From positions 28,803,410-28,867,409 of the forward strand of contig CM070726.1 in NCBI GenBank assembly GCA_036346275.1: 64,000 nucleotides of DNA. The letters are read 5' to 3'. The DNA comes from Otatea glauca. Its lineage: Eukaryota; Streptophyta; Magnoliopsida; Poales; Poaceae. A program made the translations under genes and the position numbers. Numbering within the stretch: position 1 is the stretch's first letter; every line of letters begins with the position of its first letter. Shown piece after piece: positions 33,760 to 45,440 of the stretch. The notes under the pieces were generated by a model. It saw only the letters and a list, made by a program, of their open reading frames with translations, was not told where the DNA came from and searched no databases.

Positions 33760-34474
33760 TCATTTGAGTTTCAACCTCACAAGGAATATTAAATAAACTA
33801 GAGAGAGAATTGTATTCCCTATCAACAAGAATACTCTGAATTTTCTTGTCAAGTCCATTTAAGAATCTTATTTCCTTATCTTCTTAAGATTCATCTAAAC
33901 CACAACGCAACAACAAAGTTTCTAATTCCTCGTAATATTCCTTGACAGTTTTAACACATTGTTGTAAACATTGCAATTCATAAAGTAACATTTTAGAATG
34001 ATAAGCAGGAACAAATTCATCTCTCATAAGTCGTTTTATATCTTTCCATGTTTGTGGTACTGTCTTATAAGCACAAAAATCATTCCACCAAATTGATGCA
34101 CAAAGAGTTAAAGCACTAGTGGCAACTCTAATTTTCCGTTTATCACAGAGGTTACGTTGTGAAAGAATTTTATCTACCTCTATTTCCCAATCAATATAAG
34201 CATCAACACCAAATCTAGTATAAGAAGGAAGAACTGGAAAATTCTTGCCTTTAACAACAGAAGGAGATGGACTAAAGTTGGGTTGGTGCTTATGCTCTTT
34301 TCTGTCAAGTGCATTCTCCATGTTTTGAATTTGCTTGTTCATAGTCTCATTCATCTCTTGCAGCATCTCTCGGAGGTCGTTATGAAGAACACACTGGTTA
34401 CCGTTCTGGTCCTCCGGTACCCCTGCAATTGCTAGTAGAAAACAGAAGATAGCACAAAGTATTGTCCCTATCAA
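33760..34474 (-). pseudogene. gag: Retrotransposon gag of the gag-only element
   Basis: A minus-strand frame (34474 to 33884) with a hydrophobic start, a short helical stretch (REMLQEMNETMNKQIQNME), and a Retrotrans_gag-type domain: FGVDAYIDWEIEVDKIL, ATSALTLCASIWWNDF, TWKDIKRLMRDEFVPAYH and VKEYYEELETLLLRCG. The W-W and R-F-P-Y positions fit Gypsy gag. After a TAA the same phase continues with IRFLNGLDKKIQSIL, so the C-terminal part is cut off by one stop. No zinc knuckle is seen. Confidence 0.8.
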
Positions 34475-35615
34475 CTACTTGGTACTTGACAGTGGGATCA
34501 CAAACTCTCACGCGTCTTACCATACCCTTACAAATGTTCTTACCAAAGCAACAGGTGGTACAATCGGTGGTTGGTTCGTGATACCATGACTGGAGCGTGA
34601 GTGAGGTGATTGCAAAGGAGAACCTGAACTTATAAGAATTATGTGGAGCTCGGAAGGCAATATTTAGTAGTAAGGAATAAGCAATATCGAAGTCAGATTA
34701 GCAAGCTGAATAAATGTCTAACGTATTTGTCACAGTTGCTGGCTTAAACGTGTTCCTAGAACTAGTTCAACCTAGCAAGGGATATATCAAAGCACAAAGG
34801 ACTCAAAGGATGCAAGCAATTCTGATTATCTGCTTCTCTTTCCCTCTTTTTGCTTCTTTTCTTCTCTCATTTTTTTTCAGTGCGGCTCTTCTTCTTTTTT
34901 GCACTTTCCTTTTGTTTTCTTTTCTTTTAACTCAAAGGAAAAACAAAATCTCACGTTTTGGAACAAGACAAAACGTTAAACAGATGACCGAAAAATTGGC
35001 AAAAATAGCATAGGAAACTTCCGGGATCTAGAACTCGGTCTTAGATGCCAATTTTTAGGGTCAAAAATTGCATAGGTCTTTGGACCTATGGATTTTTTAG
35101 ATGCGTGTCGTCATTCTCTTCAAAACAAAAAAAAGTACGTCCCAATCGGAGTTTGTATGCAGAAGTTATGCTAGTTTTACTGAACACGATGAAATCTAGA
35201 GTTGCCTACGACTTCACTTCTTCCTTCCGGTGCAGGACAATTGACACAAGGCAACTTGTGACCTATCTAGAGCTTGCGAATTGGTATATATAATGCAGAG
35301 CGACGATAAGGGCAATCCGAGTAGGACTTTGTTTGGTTCTGGGGTTGGCAGTGGTGGGATGACTAACGGTGCAAACACGAACTAAGGCAACGGAAAGGGA
35401 CAACTAGAAACTAGGATCACGACCTCAAACCAGCAACAAGACAATGACGATGGACACAAATTCAACAAAGAGAAACTGATACAAAAATTGCTAAGGCACA
35501 AGGGGTTGTAGGACAGCAAAATCAATGATGAACTTTTTGTGGTGCAATTTTTCTGGACTCTAGAACGATGGCGAAACAAAAGTGGGGATACAAGAATTAC
35601 CTATCGGGCAACCGA

Positions 35616-35630
35616 AGCTCTGATAGCACT
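35616..35630 (-). other. Primer binding site of the gag-only element
   Basis: On the minus strand, TGCTATCAGAGCTTCGG directly follows the 5' LTR. It is one base from the initiator-Met tRNA site TGGTATCAGAGC. Confidence 0.7.
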
Positions 35631-36381
35631 TGATGGGAATAGTGGCCTGATCTTTCGACAGGTAGTACTAAATCGATTGGTGGAGAACTCAACGTTGACG
35701 ATCCGGCTTCCAATCAGAACTGATTCGAACCCTGCAATCGCTACACCACGGCTCCTTTGGTTATCAACCACGCACAAACACGGTTGACCTCACCAAGAAG
35801 GCTTATCCCTGTATGCGAATCGAGAACACAAGCAAGAACGTAAAAGATGGAATCTGAAATTACGAATAATATTAAGCACATGAGTTGGGGTTCTACAAAC
35901 CGATGTACAGCGAAAAACTGATAGAGTATCTAGTTGTAATCTAAGCAAAACCCATCTATTCTAGCGATGGCTACTGAATATATATAAGGAAGAGGGCAAG
36001 GGAGATGGCCGAGGGATTGGCCATGCAACCCTAGGTCGTACAAAGCCTTTGGGTCCAAGTGGAGGTGGCGCAGCACCTGGCAGATTCTGTTTGTCATATT
36101 GATTTGACGATTCCCATCGATCCAGAAGGAGTTTGGATGTGAAACCACTTCCATTGGAAAGCTCTCGTTGTGCGCATGTCCGTATAGTCCATGAATGCCT
36201 CAAACAGACTTCGTATGACCCAGATATGGTTATTTTTAGTTTGACTGCTCCTGGGGGCCGAATTGGACTCGTGAACGAATTGGGCTTGATATTGGGCTGG
36301 GCTTGGAGCGTCAGAAGTTGTTGGGCCCTTGTCTTGGCTTGAGGTAGAAGCATGGATTGCTGGGCCGGTATGGTCACATCA
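35631..36381 (-). repeat. Gag-only element 5' LTR
   Basis: A 751-bp LTR with TGATGGGAATAG at its left end and GGTCACATCA at its right end. On the minus strand a TATA box (TATATATAT) is at about 35975-35985. Confidence 0.88.
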
Positions 36382-37328
36382 CATGGTGATAGAAATTTTT
36401 GCATCGTTCGAGCTCCCAGAAGAAGCTATGCATGCACTGCGATGGTATGCATTGCTAGTGATGAGAAAGGCATGGAAGAATTTCAAGAGCACCCTTGTTA
36501 GTAATTATATGAATAAGGAAATGACTCCATTCCAGAAGTATGGGTTCATCACTGAAGTTGTTTTGGAACAATTTGTTGAGATGAAGATGACGGAGGAATT
36601 CGTGCGTCAAACTGATGTGCACAAGGCCATCCAGGCAAGAAACACCCATCCGCACAGACTCGGCACTACTGGATACACGGGTAAGATCGCACAATGGAGG
36701 AGGGGGGATGACGAGGCAATCCAGAAGGAGGCCTCCCCGCTATTTGCCTCGATCTTAGACCTACACGCCCGAAACTGGGTAAGTGCGAGACCACATCCCA
36801 CGTCTTCGGGTGGCGTGTCCTTTGCAAACCCCACAAACGAGGAAGTGTCCCAACATCTGGTAAAATATTGAACCACATAGTTTGTAATTAGTCCATATAT
36901 AACTTCATAAGAGAAATAACATGTTGGGATCTTGGATGCAGATAGCGTTGAGTACATAATCCTCCCCGGGCTCTTTCTAGGCAGACAAGGAGAAAGATAT
37001 ATTATCCACGGTCTTAGAAAACAAGGAGCACCCGGGTCGAACGCGAGGCAAATGTGTTTTTGTTTCTTAGAAAGTGGGATTCCCATAAGACTCCGACACG
37101 TACTGGAGTAGGAAGTGAACCAAAGCCAAGCGCGAGGAACGACTAGTAGCAATCATTGAGGAAAGGGTTGAGAAAAGGCTAAGAGCGCAATTCAATGATC
37201 AGCTAACAAGCCTTGAGGAAAGGATGGAGCGAAGGGTGGCTGCGGAGAGGCACGTACCGAACATGCAAGCCCCAGAAGCACAGATGCAAATCAGCCCAAC
37301 TAACCATCGGAGCAGCTGCGCGTCCACC
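36382..37328 (+). CDS. CACTA second gene, part 2 (Transposase_24 domain and coiled coil)
   Basis: From the TSD at 36382 the frame runs IEIFASFELPEEAMHALRWY, then MRKAWKNFKSTL and KYGFITEVVLEQFVEM, then GTTGYTGKIAQWRRGDDE; this order fits the plant Transposase_24 domain. A probable intron lies at 36860-36941 (CTG/GTAAAA ... GATGCAG/ATAG). After further sequence with stops, a predicted coiled coil is encoded at about 37135-37260 (IIEERVEKRLRAQFNDQ, SLEERMERRVAAERH). The frame reaches the SIRE-type insertion at the TSD CCACC (37324-37328) and continues at 49369. Confidence 0.72.
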
Positions 37329-39075
37329 TGAAGGAACTAGTTGGCCTATAGGGGGGGTGAATAGGCAACTTTTGCAAATTTTAATTTCTTAGAGACAATA
37401 CACTATTCTCTATATGTGAATAGCACAGTACAATATATATATGACAGAAGCAAAAAGCAAATATAGATAACAGCGAAAGCGATAAAGCGAAATAAAACAC
37501 AAATGAGACAGAGATTTATCCCGTGGTTCAGAGCTGCACACCTAATCCACATTGAAGCACTTCTTCCGAAGTATTGCTTCTCCAAAGCTAGTCGCAGTAG
37601 CCCTGGTGATCACTCAGGTAACTCTTTCACTGCTCCAGTGAGGTGAGTTCCGAACCTCTCACAATCACAGTGACCTTCCACAATCACCTTTGGACAGGTC
37701 GCACTGTTCACTTCCTCCAAGCTGTCTAGGATCACTAAGATCCAAGAGTAATAAACTTTGCACAAGTTCTGTCTCTTGGTTCACTCGCTAATCACACAGC
37801 TAGACTTCGGCTTGGAGCTAAAACACTTAGAGATGTTGAGGATTTTGGTTTGAAAGTGAAGCACAGACTCCTTTTTAGAATGAGAGCTATTTTCAATGCT
37901 AAAAGGTCAAGGAGTTCATTCTCTCATATGGTAGATGGCTCAGGAAATGCTTATATAGCCATTTGGAAAGAATATAGCCGTTACACCTGCTACTGTAGCT
38001 ATTGGACGTGTCAGAATGTCAGAAATATCAATATATACGTTTACAACGGACTAAGCAACAGAACCTAGCGATACTGGTCATGTGTATGACGGACCAATTT
38101 AGGACATATACGACAGACAAAAAAATTTGGTCCGTTGTACATGTGAATTTCAGAGAGTTTGGTCCGGCAAAGGAATGAGAGAGTTACATGTATGCCGGAC
38201 CAAATTATTTGGTCCGTCATACATGGGAATTTGTAAGATCAGTAGCCAAGGCCTTTTTTCAATAAAAATAAGTTTATCCAAGCGATTTGCTTTAGCAACG
38301 GACTAAGATTTTAAACAAGAATATTTGGTTCGTCAACAAAGAAAAAACTTTTGAATAAGAAAGAACATCTATCCAAGGTTTTAATAAATAGGACTCCAAG
38401 GTTTGGTCCGACAAAAAGGCTTATAATCTAAAAGAGTGCCGGACTAAAATATTTGGTCCGCTGTCGATGGAAACAGAGAAGATTTTTTATGGTCTGTCAA
38501 AGAAGAGATTTTACATAGAAAAACACTTGGTTGCAAGATGTTTTCAAGGAATTTTCACCAAGGACTAAAGAATGTGAAAACAAGACGTTTGGTCCGATGC
38601 GCAGATGCCTTGATAGGAGTTTTGACAAAGAAGATTTTTAATGCTGGACCAAAGGATCTTTTGACTTAAAAGGATTTTTGCTGTGTATGCAACAGAGTTA
38701 AGAAATGGATAGCTGAATTTTAGTCCGTCGCATATTTAGACTATTGAAATGAAGGAGAATTTTCATTCAAAGAGCAATGACTAAGAGTCTTTTACTCCAA
38801 GCAATCTAATTCTGTCTTTGCCTTATGATCCAATCCACTAGCTTGTGCAAAGTCCCCCTTTAGACAGCCAAACTGAAAATAATCCTAGCTATTTGACTTG
38901 AATCAACTCCCAAGTCATAAACTAGTAACAGAACACGTTAATCTTGTTAGTCCAACTTGCTTATCCATTGATTTTAGCACCAGCTCTTCAAAACTTAAGC
39001 ATTATTAACTTAGTCATCAACACCAAAACTAAAATAAAATTGATAATAAAAATTGAGGGGGCCTAGATGCTATCA
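37329..39075 (-). repeat. SIRE-type 3' LTR
   Basis: Begins TGAAGGAACTAGTTGG and ends GATGCTATCA on the plus strand. TATA box TATATAAGC on the minus strand at about 37950-37958. U3 (about 38060-38760) contains many copies of TTTGGTCCG and its complement, some as palindromes. Confidence 0.92.
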
Positions 39076-39092
39076 ATCTCCCCCTTTTTGGT
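39076..39092 (-). other. Polypurine tract of the SIRE-type element
   Basis: On the minus strand CCAAAAAGGGGGAGATT directly precedes the 3' LTR. Confidence 0.85.
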
Positions 39093-39532
39093 GATTGATG
39101 ACAACATACCTTTTCAGTTAATAATATCTCATTCATTCTGCAAAACAGAGTTAGCTAGACAGAATATTATGCAGAAGATGTAGATATATGAGCTCCCCCT
39201 TAATAAATGCATGATCTGAACTTTGACAGTTATGATATATTAGGACTATATTAGATCCTTAAAATACATTACTTTTAATTTGTCTCATTAATAACCAGAG
39301 GTCAGATAAAAAAAGAGTTAGAGGAAGTAATTCCAGACAACCAATAATACCAATAAGAAAGAATTAAAACAGGTATCAGTATCAGAGCATAAGTAAACCA
39401 GATGAAGACCAGAGATACTATTAGTACCAAATTACAATAATAGCCTTAATAGTTTGAACAGACTTTGTTCAGTCTATAGAACAGAACTTTAGGAATATTC
39501 TCCCCCTTTGGCATCAATAGCCAAAAAGGGTC

Positions 39533-42241
39533 CTATTTGCGCCGAGAAAAGGTCCTTTTGAGCTGACCAAGAACTGAGCTCTTCCTGGGAGGTGAAACAA
39601 TCTGATCATCAGCTGCTTCTGATTTTTCTTCAGTTTGAGTACTTGGCCCTTGGGACATGGCTTGATCATGCCAGCTCGGATAATCTAGTTCGCCCGGTTG
39701 AATGGTCAGATTATGAAGATCAGACTGCATTTTGTCCAAGGACTCATTTAAAGTATCTGTTTCTGCGAGGATCTGACCCACATCATAAATGCAATCTTGT
39801 GCCAGTTGAGTATGGTGTAGAAGGGCATCCTCAGTGAAGTCCATGAGATGGTCCAGATTTTGTCTGATCCATATCTGATTACTTCTATTTGATGTGCTTG
39901 CAGCCTCAACTTGATTTCTCAGACTCTTGTGATGATTATCAATTTTCTTATTCATGTCATACAGTCTGTCCTTTAACAGTTTCTGATTGTTACCAAACTG
40001 CTGGATCCATTGTCTTAATTCCCCTTGATTGTTGTTGAGGTGATCAAATCTAGAGAGAATTTTATTTTGAAATTTTGCTTGTTCTTCATATCTCTCAGCT
40101 GCTATTGCTTGATCTCCCATGTATCTTGCTTGAAATCCTCTTTGGTCAGCATAATATTGTTGTTCAAAAAAGGAAAACCATGCAGGTTGAGAGTCAAGAA
40201 TGTTTTCTCAAGCCTGAAAAGTATCTTCTTGTGCTTGCTCTGCATGCTTTTGAGGAGATGAAGGAGGGTACTGAAAATCAAATAGACTCTGCCAACCCGA
40301 AAAAGTATCCCTCTGATCATGCTCAGGATGAACAGCTGATTGAGGATAATATGATTGAAAATTTTGGGGTATACCAGATCCTCCTGCCTCATAATTATTT
40401 GTTCCTGACCTAAAATTTTGAGCTTCCATGAATCTTGTTGCTGCTGCTGACTCTTGAAGATGATAAAGCTGTTGTTCTTCATTAAAAGACCTATCAATTG
40501 AACTTGAAAGAACTTGAGTTGCAGCATCTTCCTCATTCCAGGATTCACTTCGAACCACTTCTGTTGCTTCTGGAGTAGGGGCTAGAGGTTGAGTGAAAGA
40601 CCTTGGATAAGCAGACTCATGATGACTTGAGGTCTTATTTTTATTTCCACTTTGAGCACTGGGCTCTTTTCCTTCTCCAAACTTGTTCATACTATTGTTA
40701 TGATGACTTTCATAAGCTTGAGAAATTGGAGACATATGGCTGTGGCTATCTCTTGGAGCAACAAAACTCTCATTACCTCCATCATATCCTTGAGAATGAT
40801 GTGAGTGACGACTATCATATGAGGGCATATGGCTTTCATAAGATTGATGCCAGCAATCACTGCCCTTATCCTGTGAATACCCTCTTCGGCTGTTGTTGTC
40901 AAACTCATTTTCAGATTCTGCACTTGATTTATTTTCTCCTTCTTCTTGATCAGGCAGTCCTGGTTCTTCCCTTTCATTAGGTTGGTTTTCTTGCAATCCT
41001 CGAAGAAAACCAATGACCCTCAAGTTTTGTCCAGTGGATTTATGCATATTATATTTCTTTGGGAAACACTTAAATTCCATGTTCAGATCATCTTGAGAAA
41101 TTATACCTTGTGCCAACAGAACTTCAGTGATTTATTGAGCAAAAGGTAAAGGACTGCTAAATTTTCTGTAGACTGCCTCCTCCATTTGCCCAAAGAAGTA
41201 ATCAACCAAGTCTATAGGTTGTCTTGACAAAATGAGATGCAACAGCCATGCTAGGGTTGGAGTCACACCTTCCCTATATCCAGACTTGGGAAAAATTATA
41301 TGTCTTAATACTAACAGTAGTACCTTTGCTTCTTCTGATAAACAAGAGACTCTGTTGGGATTGAAATCTATACTGGTGGTGTTTTTGTATATATGTGCAG
41401 ATATTTGTAAATCAGGCATATCACCACTCAACCTCCATCTCTGACAAGGATACATTTTTTCAAATATTCTTGTTCTATTTACTAATGGACTTGAGGCTCC
41501 AATTGCAGACTCAAACTGAGTAGATCTGATTTTTCTTATCTTTCCATTCATAGTGAACATAATATGTTTTCTCTGTTTGTTCACTAATAAGGAAGCATAG
41601 AACTCTAGTGTTCTTGAGATACTCCAAGGTATTGTCTTGTTTGACATTACATGAATTAATCCAGGGGTTGAGTTTATGTAGTCAAACAATCTTGTTGAGT
41701 TAATTATGGAGTTTACTTGATCCCAATCCACATACTGATGATTTGACAAGGCTGATACCATCTTTCCTTTTCCATCTTTTCTATTCAGATAACCATTATA
41801 TATGTTTTTGTGAAGAAGAGACACAAAATTTTCACCCAAAGCTGGTCTTGACTCAGGAAACCAAACTTTCTCATTAACCAATCTTACTGCCCTCAGTTTC
41901 TTGCCTCTTAGGTTAGCTAATTCTTCGCTACTCAGAATATCAACCTCAGCAAGCAGCTCAGTATTTTCTGAAGATGATTCACTGAGAGGCTCATAGGCAC
42001 TATCTTCAGAAGATGACTCAGAATCAATTACTTGTTTATCTCTTCCTTTTCTTGGATGAGAAGTGACCAATTTTCTATTTGTTCGGGCAGCATTATGAAC
42101 ATCTTGAATGAGCACAGGACCTTGAGGTTGTCTAGGTAATGTTATTCCAGGAGATAAACTAGACACCTTCTGTTTCTTGCCTTTTATTTTATCAACAATT
42201 TTTTCAATCAGTCCCCTTTTATCTGGGTTCTTCGACCTCAT
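39533..42241 (-). pseudogene. Env-like third ORF of the SIRE-type element
   Basis: One reading frame of 903 codons from the ATG at 42241 to the stop at 39533, interrupted only by two in-frame stops: TAA at 41132-41134 and TGA at 40208-40210. The protein starts basic (MRSKNPDKRGLIEKIVDKIKG), has an acidic Ser-rich stretch (SESSSEDSAYEPLSESSS), then a globular part around residues 120-370. The middle third is Ser/His/Gln-rich low complexity. The last third is helical and coiled-coil-like (ILSRFDHLNNNQGELRQW) with a basic C-terminus (LKRTFSRRK). No signal peptide or membrane segment stands out, so env-like refers to position only. The function of this ORF in SIRE elements is not established. Confidence 0.8.
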
Positions 42242-43530
42242 CTTGACTACCCACTGAAATTCAACTCTTGCTCAGACTCAAATGCAGACCCTTTTCAAGC
42301 ACAATGACCAGACCTAAAAGACAAACACTAGAGTCTAAGATCTAGGTCTAGGGTTTTTGACAAGAAGAGAAAAGAGGAGAGTTTAAGGAAAACTTACTGA
42401 GCCTGAAAGAGATTCTTGCGCAGAATGTCAGATGAACACCGTTGCCAAGATCCGATTAGGGATTTGCTTCGGTGCTAATATGGTTTTTCTGGCTTTGAGG
42501 AGTTTGTGCAAGCAAGAATGTATCAAGGGGAAATATTTCAGATGGAAGAAGTTATTGCATTGAATGAGGAAAAAGAATGTAAAGGTATCTTGGTAACTGA
42601 CGCCTTTAAACAAGGTGGTTGAGGGGAACAGGTGTCCTGGTAAAAAGGTAGTGGGACCCCTTTAGGTACATCGGTTTGAGCAAATACAGAGAATCCCAAA
42701 AACAAGGTCAGGTTAGCAGAAGATAAGTCCTAAAGCAATAGGCAAGATTTTGAACAAATTTTGAAATTTGAGAAGAGAAGAAAAAGTTTTATGAAATAGA
42801 TAAAATCTATTTGAATTTGGATAAGAATCAGACTTAGAAACATTTGAACATAAGTCAGACTTATTTTGACTGTAAGATCAGAGAGTTTACCAATTGAGCC
42901 AGACCAAGTTGATTCAAATACAGACTAGACTAATTTTGGTCCGTGGTTGAAGGGTTTTGCTCTGGACAATGTCGAGACCAAAACTTCCTTTAATGACAGA
43001 CCAAATTTTTAGTCCGGTGTCCATTGATTTTCTGTTTTAGATTGGTCCGACACAAATGGGTACTTGCTATTTCACTTCAATTGATCTTAGCATGCAATAT
43101 GACTATGTTTTTGAAGTTTAGAAATAAGGGATATTGCTAAGATTAGCAACCAAACCAACACAAAGAGAAATAAACTGGAAGAATTGAGTTTTCAAGAAAT
43201 GTTTGAGACTAATATTCAAATGAGCATAAGTAATTTCAACTTAAGCTCAGCTGAAAGACTCGAGTGCTGAATAGAGATATTTAGCTAAATATTTCCACCA
43301 AATTTGAGGAGAACATAGATTTTGACTGAGTTACTATATTTTGGATTGGATAAGAAAGAAGCATAGTAAGGTAAGTCTTATAGCAGCATTTTCACATATT
43401 TAGTTAAGAAATTCATTTGAATTAGAAAAGAAGCATTTTATTCTGAATTCAGCACCTTTGAATTTATTTATTCACACCTTGGGTATCAAGAGATGCATAG
43501 CAGACAAACTTGCTCCCCCTAAGTGTGACA
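42242..43530. other. Spacer between RNase H and env-like ORF
   Basis: AT-rich and without a credible gene. Bases about 42920-43040 contain the same TTTTGGTCCG / AGACCAAA motifs as the LTR. It includes a splice-like region that could be used to express the third ORF, but no specific site can be defended. Confidence 0.5.
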
Positions 43531-44944
43531 TCATCGAACAACATTTGAATAGGCAATGATATTCAGTTCATTTCTTAATTCTGAGAATTTGGCCTCATCA
43601 AGTGGTTTAGTGAAAATATCAGCCAATTGGTCCTCAGTTCTTACATAACTAAGCATAATATTTCCTTTAGCAACATGATCACGAATAAAGTGATGTCGAA
43701 TTTCAATATGCTTAGTTCTGGAATGTTGCACCGGGTTGTTTGCTATTTTCACTGCACTTTCATTATCACACAACAGAGGCACATTATCAAACTTTATCCC
43801 AAAATCTAGAAATTTTTGTTTGATGAATAGAATTTGAGCACAACAACTGCCTGCAGCCACATATTCGGCTTCGGCAGTGGACAATGCTACAGAATTCTGC
43901 TTTTTAGAACACCAAGAAACTAAAGATCTTCCAAACAAATGACAGCCCCTAGAGGTGATCTTACGATCAATCATGCAGCCGGCATAATCAGAATCTGAAT
44001 AGCCAAGAAGCTCAAATAGAGCACCTTTAGGGTACCATAAACCAATACTAGAAGTTAACTTGAGATATCTAAGTATTCTTTTTACAGCACTTAAGTGAAT
44101 TTCTTTAGGTGCAACCTGAAATCTAGCACACATACAAACACTAAACATGATGTCAGGCCTAGATGCTGTCAAGTACAGTAATGAGCCAATCATAGATCTA
44201 AAAAGCTTTTGGTCAACAGGCTTACCTCCCACATCTTGATCAAGATGAGTATTAGTTGCCATGGGAGTCTTTATTGTCTTGCATTCTTCCATTTTGAAGC
44301 GTTTGAGGAGGTCCTTAGTGTACTTTTCTTGTGAAATGAAGGTTCCCTCCTTCAATTGCTTGATTTGGAATCCTAGAAAGAATGTCAGCTCCCCAATCAT
44401 AGACATTTCAAACTCTTTGGCCATCATGTCACCAAATTCTTTACAAAGAGAATCATTAGTACACCCAAAAATGATATTATCTACATATATTTGACAAATC
44501 ATTAATGTTCCATTGATATCTTTTAGAAACAAGGTTGGATCAACCTTCCCAGTTTTGAAGTTCTTATTAAGTAGAAAATCTCTAAGGCGCTCATACCATG
44601 CTCTAGGAGCTTGTTTTAGACCATAGAGTGCCTTAGATAATTTGTACACATGATTTGGCAAGTTTGGATCTTCAAAACCAGGTGGTTGCTCAACATAAAC
44701 AGTTTCATCAATGAATCCATTAAGAAATGCACTTTTCACATCCATTTGAAAAAGTGTGATATTAAAATGAGTAGCAAAGACAAGAAGAAACTGAATAGCT
44801 TCAAGACGTGCCACTAGGGCATAGGTCTCTCCATAGTCCAGCCCTTCTACTTGAGTAAATCCTTGAGTTACAAGTCTAGCTTTATTCCTTATTACCACTC
44901 CATTTTCATCTTGCTTGTTTCGGAACACCCATTTTGTATCAATA
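43531..44944 (-). pseudogene. pol: SIRE-type RT and RNase H
   Basis: On the minus strand, the RT starts abruptly at TKWVFRNKQDENG and shows RNKARLVTQGFTQVEGLDY, FQMDVKSAFLNG, YGLKQAPRAWYERL and a catalytic site reading IYVDNIIFG, where the second Asp of YVDD is Asn (about 44478). RNase H follows with Asp in GYSDSDYAG, Glu in STAEAEYVA and Asp in LLCDNESAV, then QLADIFTKPLDEAKF. The frame is otherwise open to the stop at 43531. The Asp to Asn change is expected to abolish or strongly reduce polymerase activity. Confidence 0.92.
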
Positions 44945-45440
44945 ACATTGTAAGCCTTTTGAGATTAGACATACCTACATGCCCAAGACGCCTGTGCCAA
45001 AGCCATCCAAGAGAAACTTTAGCTAACAGGCAGGTCGAGATGCATGAGGAGTTAGATTTAAAATCTACTAAGTAGAGATTTTGAAATCTGAAACCTTTGA
45101 ATATAAGCTTTTCATTTTTATCAAACACAGTTACCCTATCAGATGAGAAGTTACAATGGAATCCAAGATCACACAATTGAGCAACAGATAGTAAGTTGAA
45201 ATTTAAGGAATCAACAAGAAGAACATTGTCAATTGAGTGATCATTTGATATAGAAATCTTACCAAGACCTTTTACCTTTCTTTTGCTATCATCTCCAAAA
45301 GTGATTTTGTGACTTGGATCACTTTTCTTCAATTGAAGTAAACATTCTTGAGGTCCCGGTCGTGTGTTGAGTGCAACCACTGTCAATAACCCAATGTCTG
45401 CCTCCACCTTTATAGTTCACCTACAAATTTATTTCTTAAC
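44945..45440 (-). pseudogene. pol: SIRE-type protease and pre-integrase, fused to RT by deletion
   Basis: The protease site reads HWVIDSGCTQH at about 45370-45405, with the DSG triad intact. A 1-base shift near 45330 (in GAAGAAAAGTG) moves the frame to SDPSHKITFGDD. Then LLVDSLNFNLLSVAQLCD and the pre-integrase block GWLWHRRLGHVGMSNLKRL (about 44960-45010) follow. Directly after it the sequence passes into the RT block VIDTKWVFRN: the zinc-finger remainder, the whole integrase core and the RT N-terminus are missing. Confidence 0.88.

Larger units (their letters stand above)
32829..36381 (-). mobile_element. Gag-only (TR-GAG-like) LTR element
   Basis: LTRs at 32829-33036 and 35631-36381 both begin TGATGGGAA and end GGTCACATCA. 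Flanking 5-mers are CCTGG (32824-32828) and CATGG (36382-36386), one mismatch. Gag lies on the minus strand, so the 5' LTR is the right-hand one. Only gag is encoded; there is no protease, RT or integrase in the 2.6-kb interior. This fits the non-autonomous class called TR-GAG. The left LTR lacks an internal block of more than 500 bp present in the right LTR. Confidence 0.85.
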
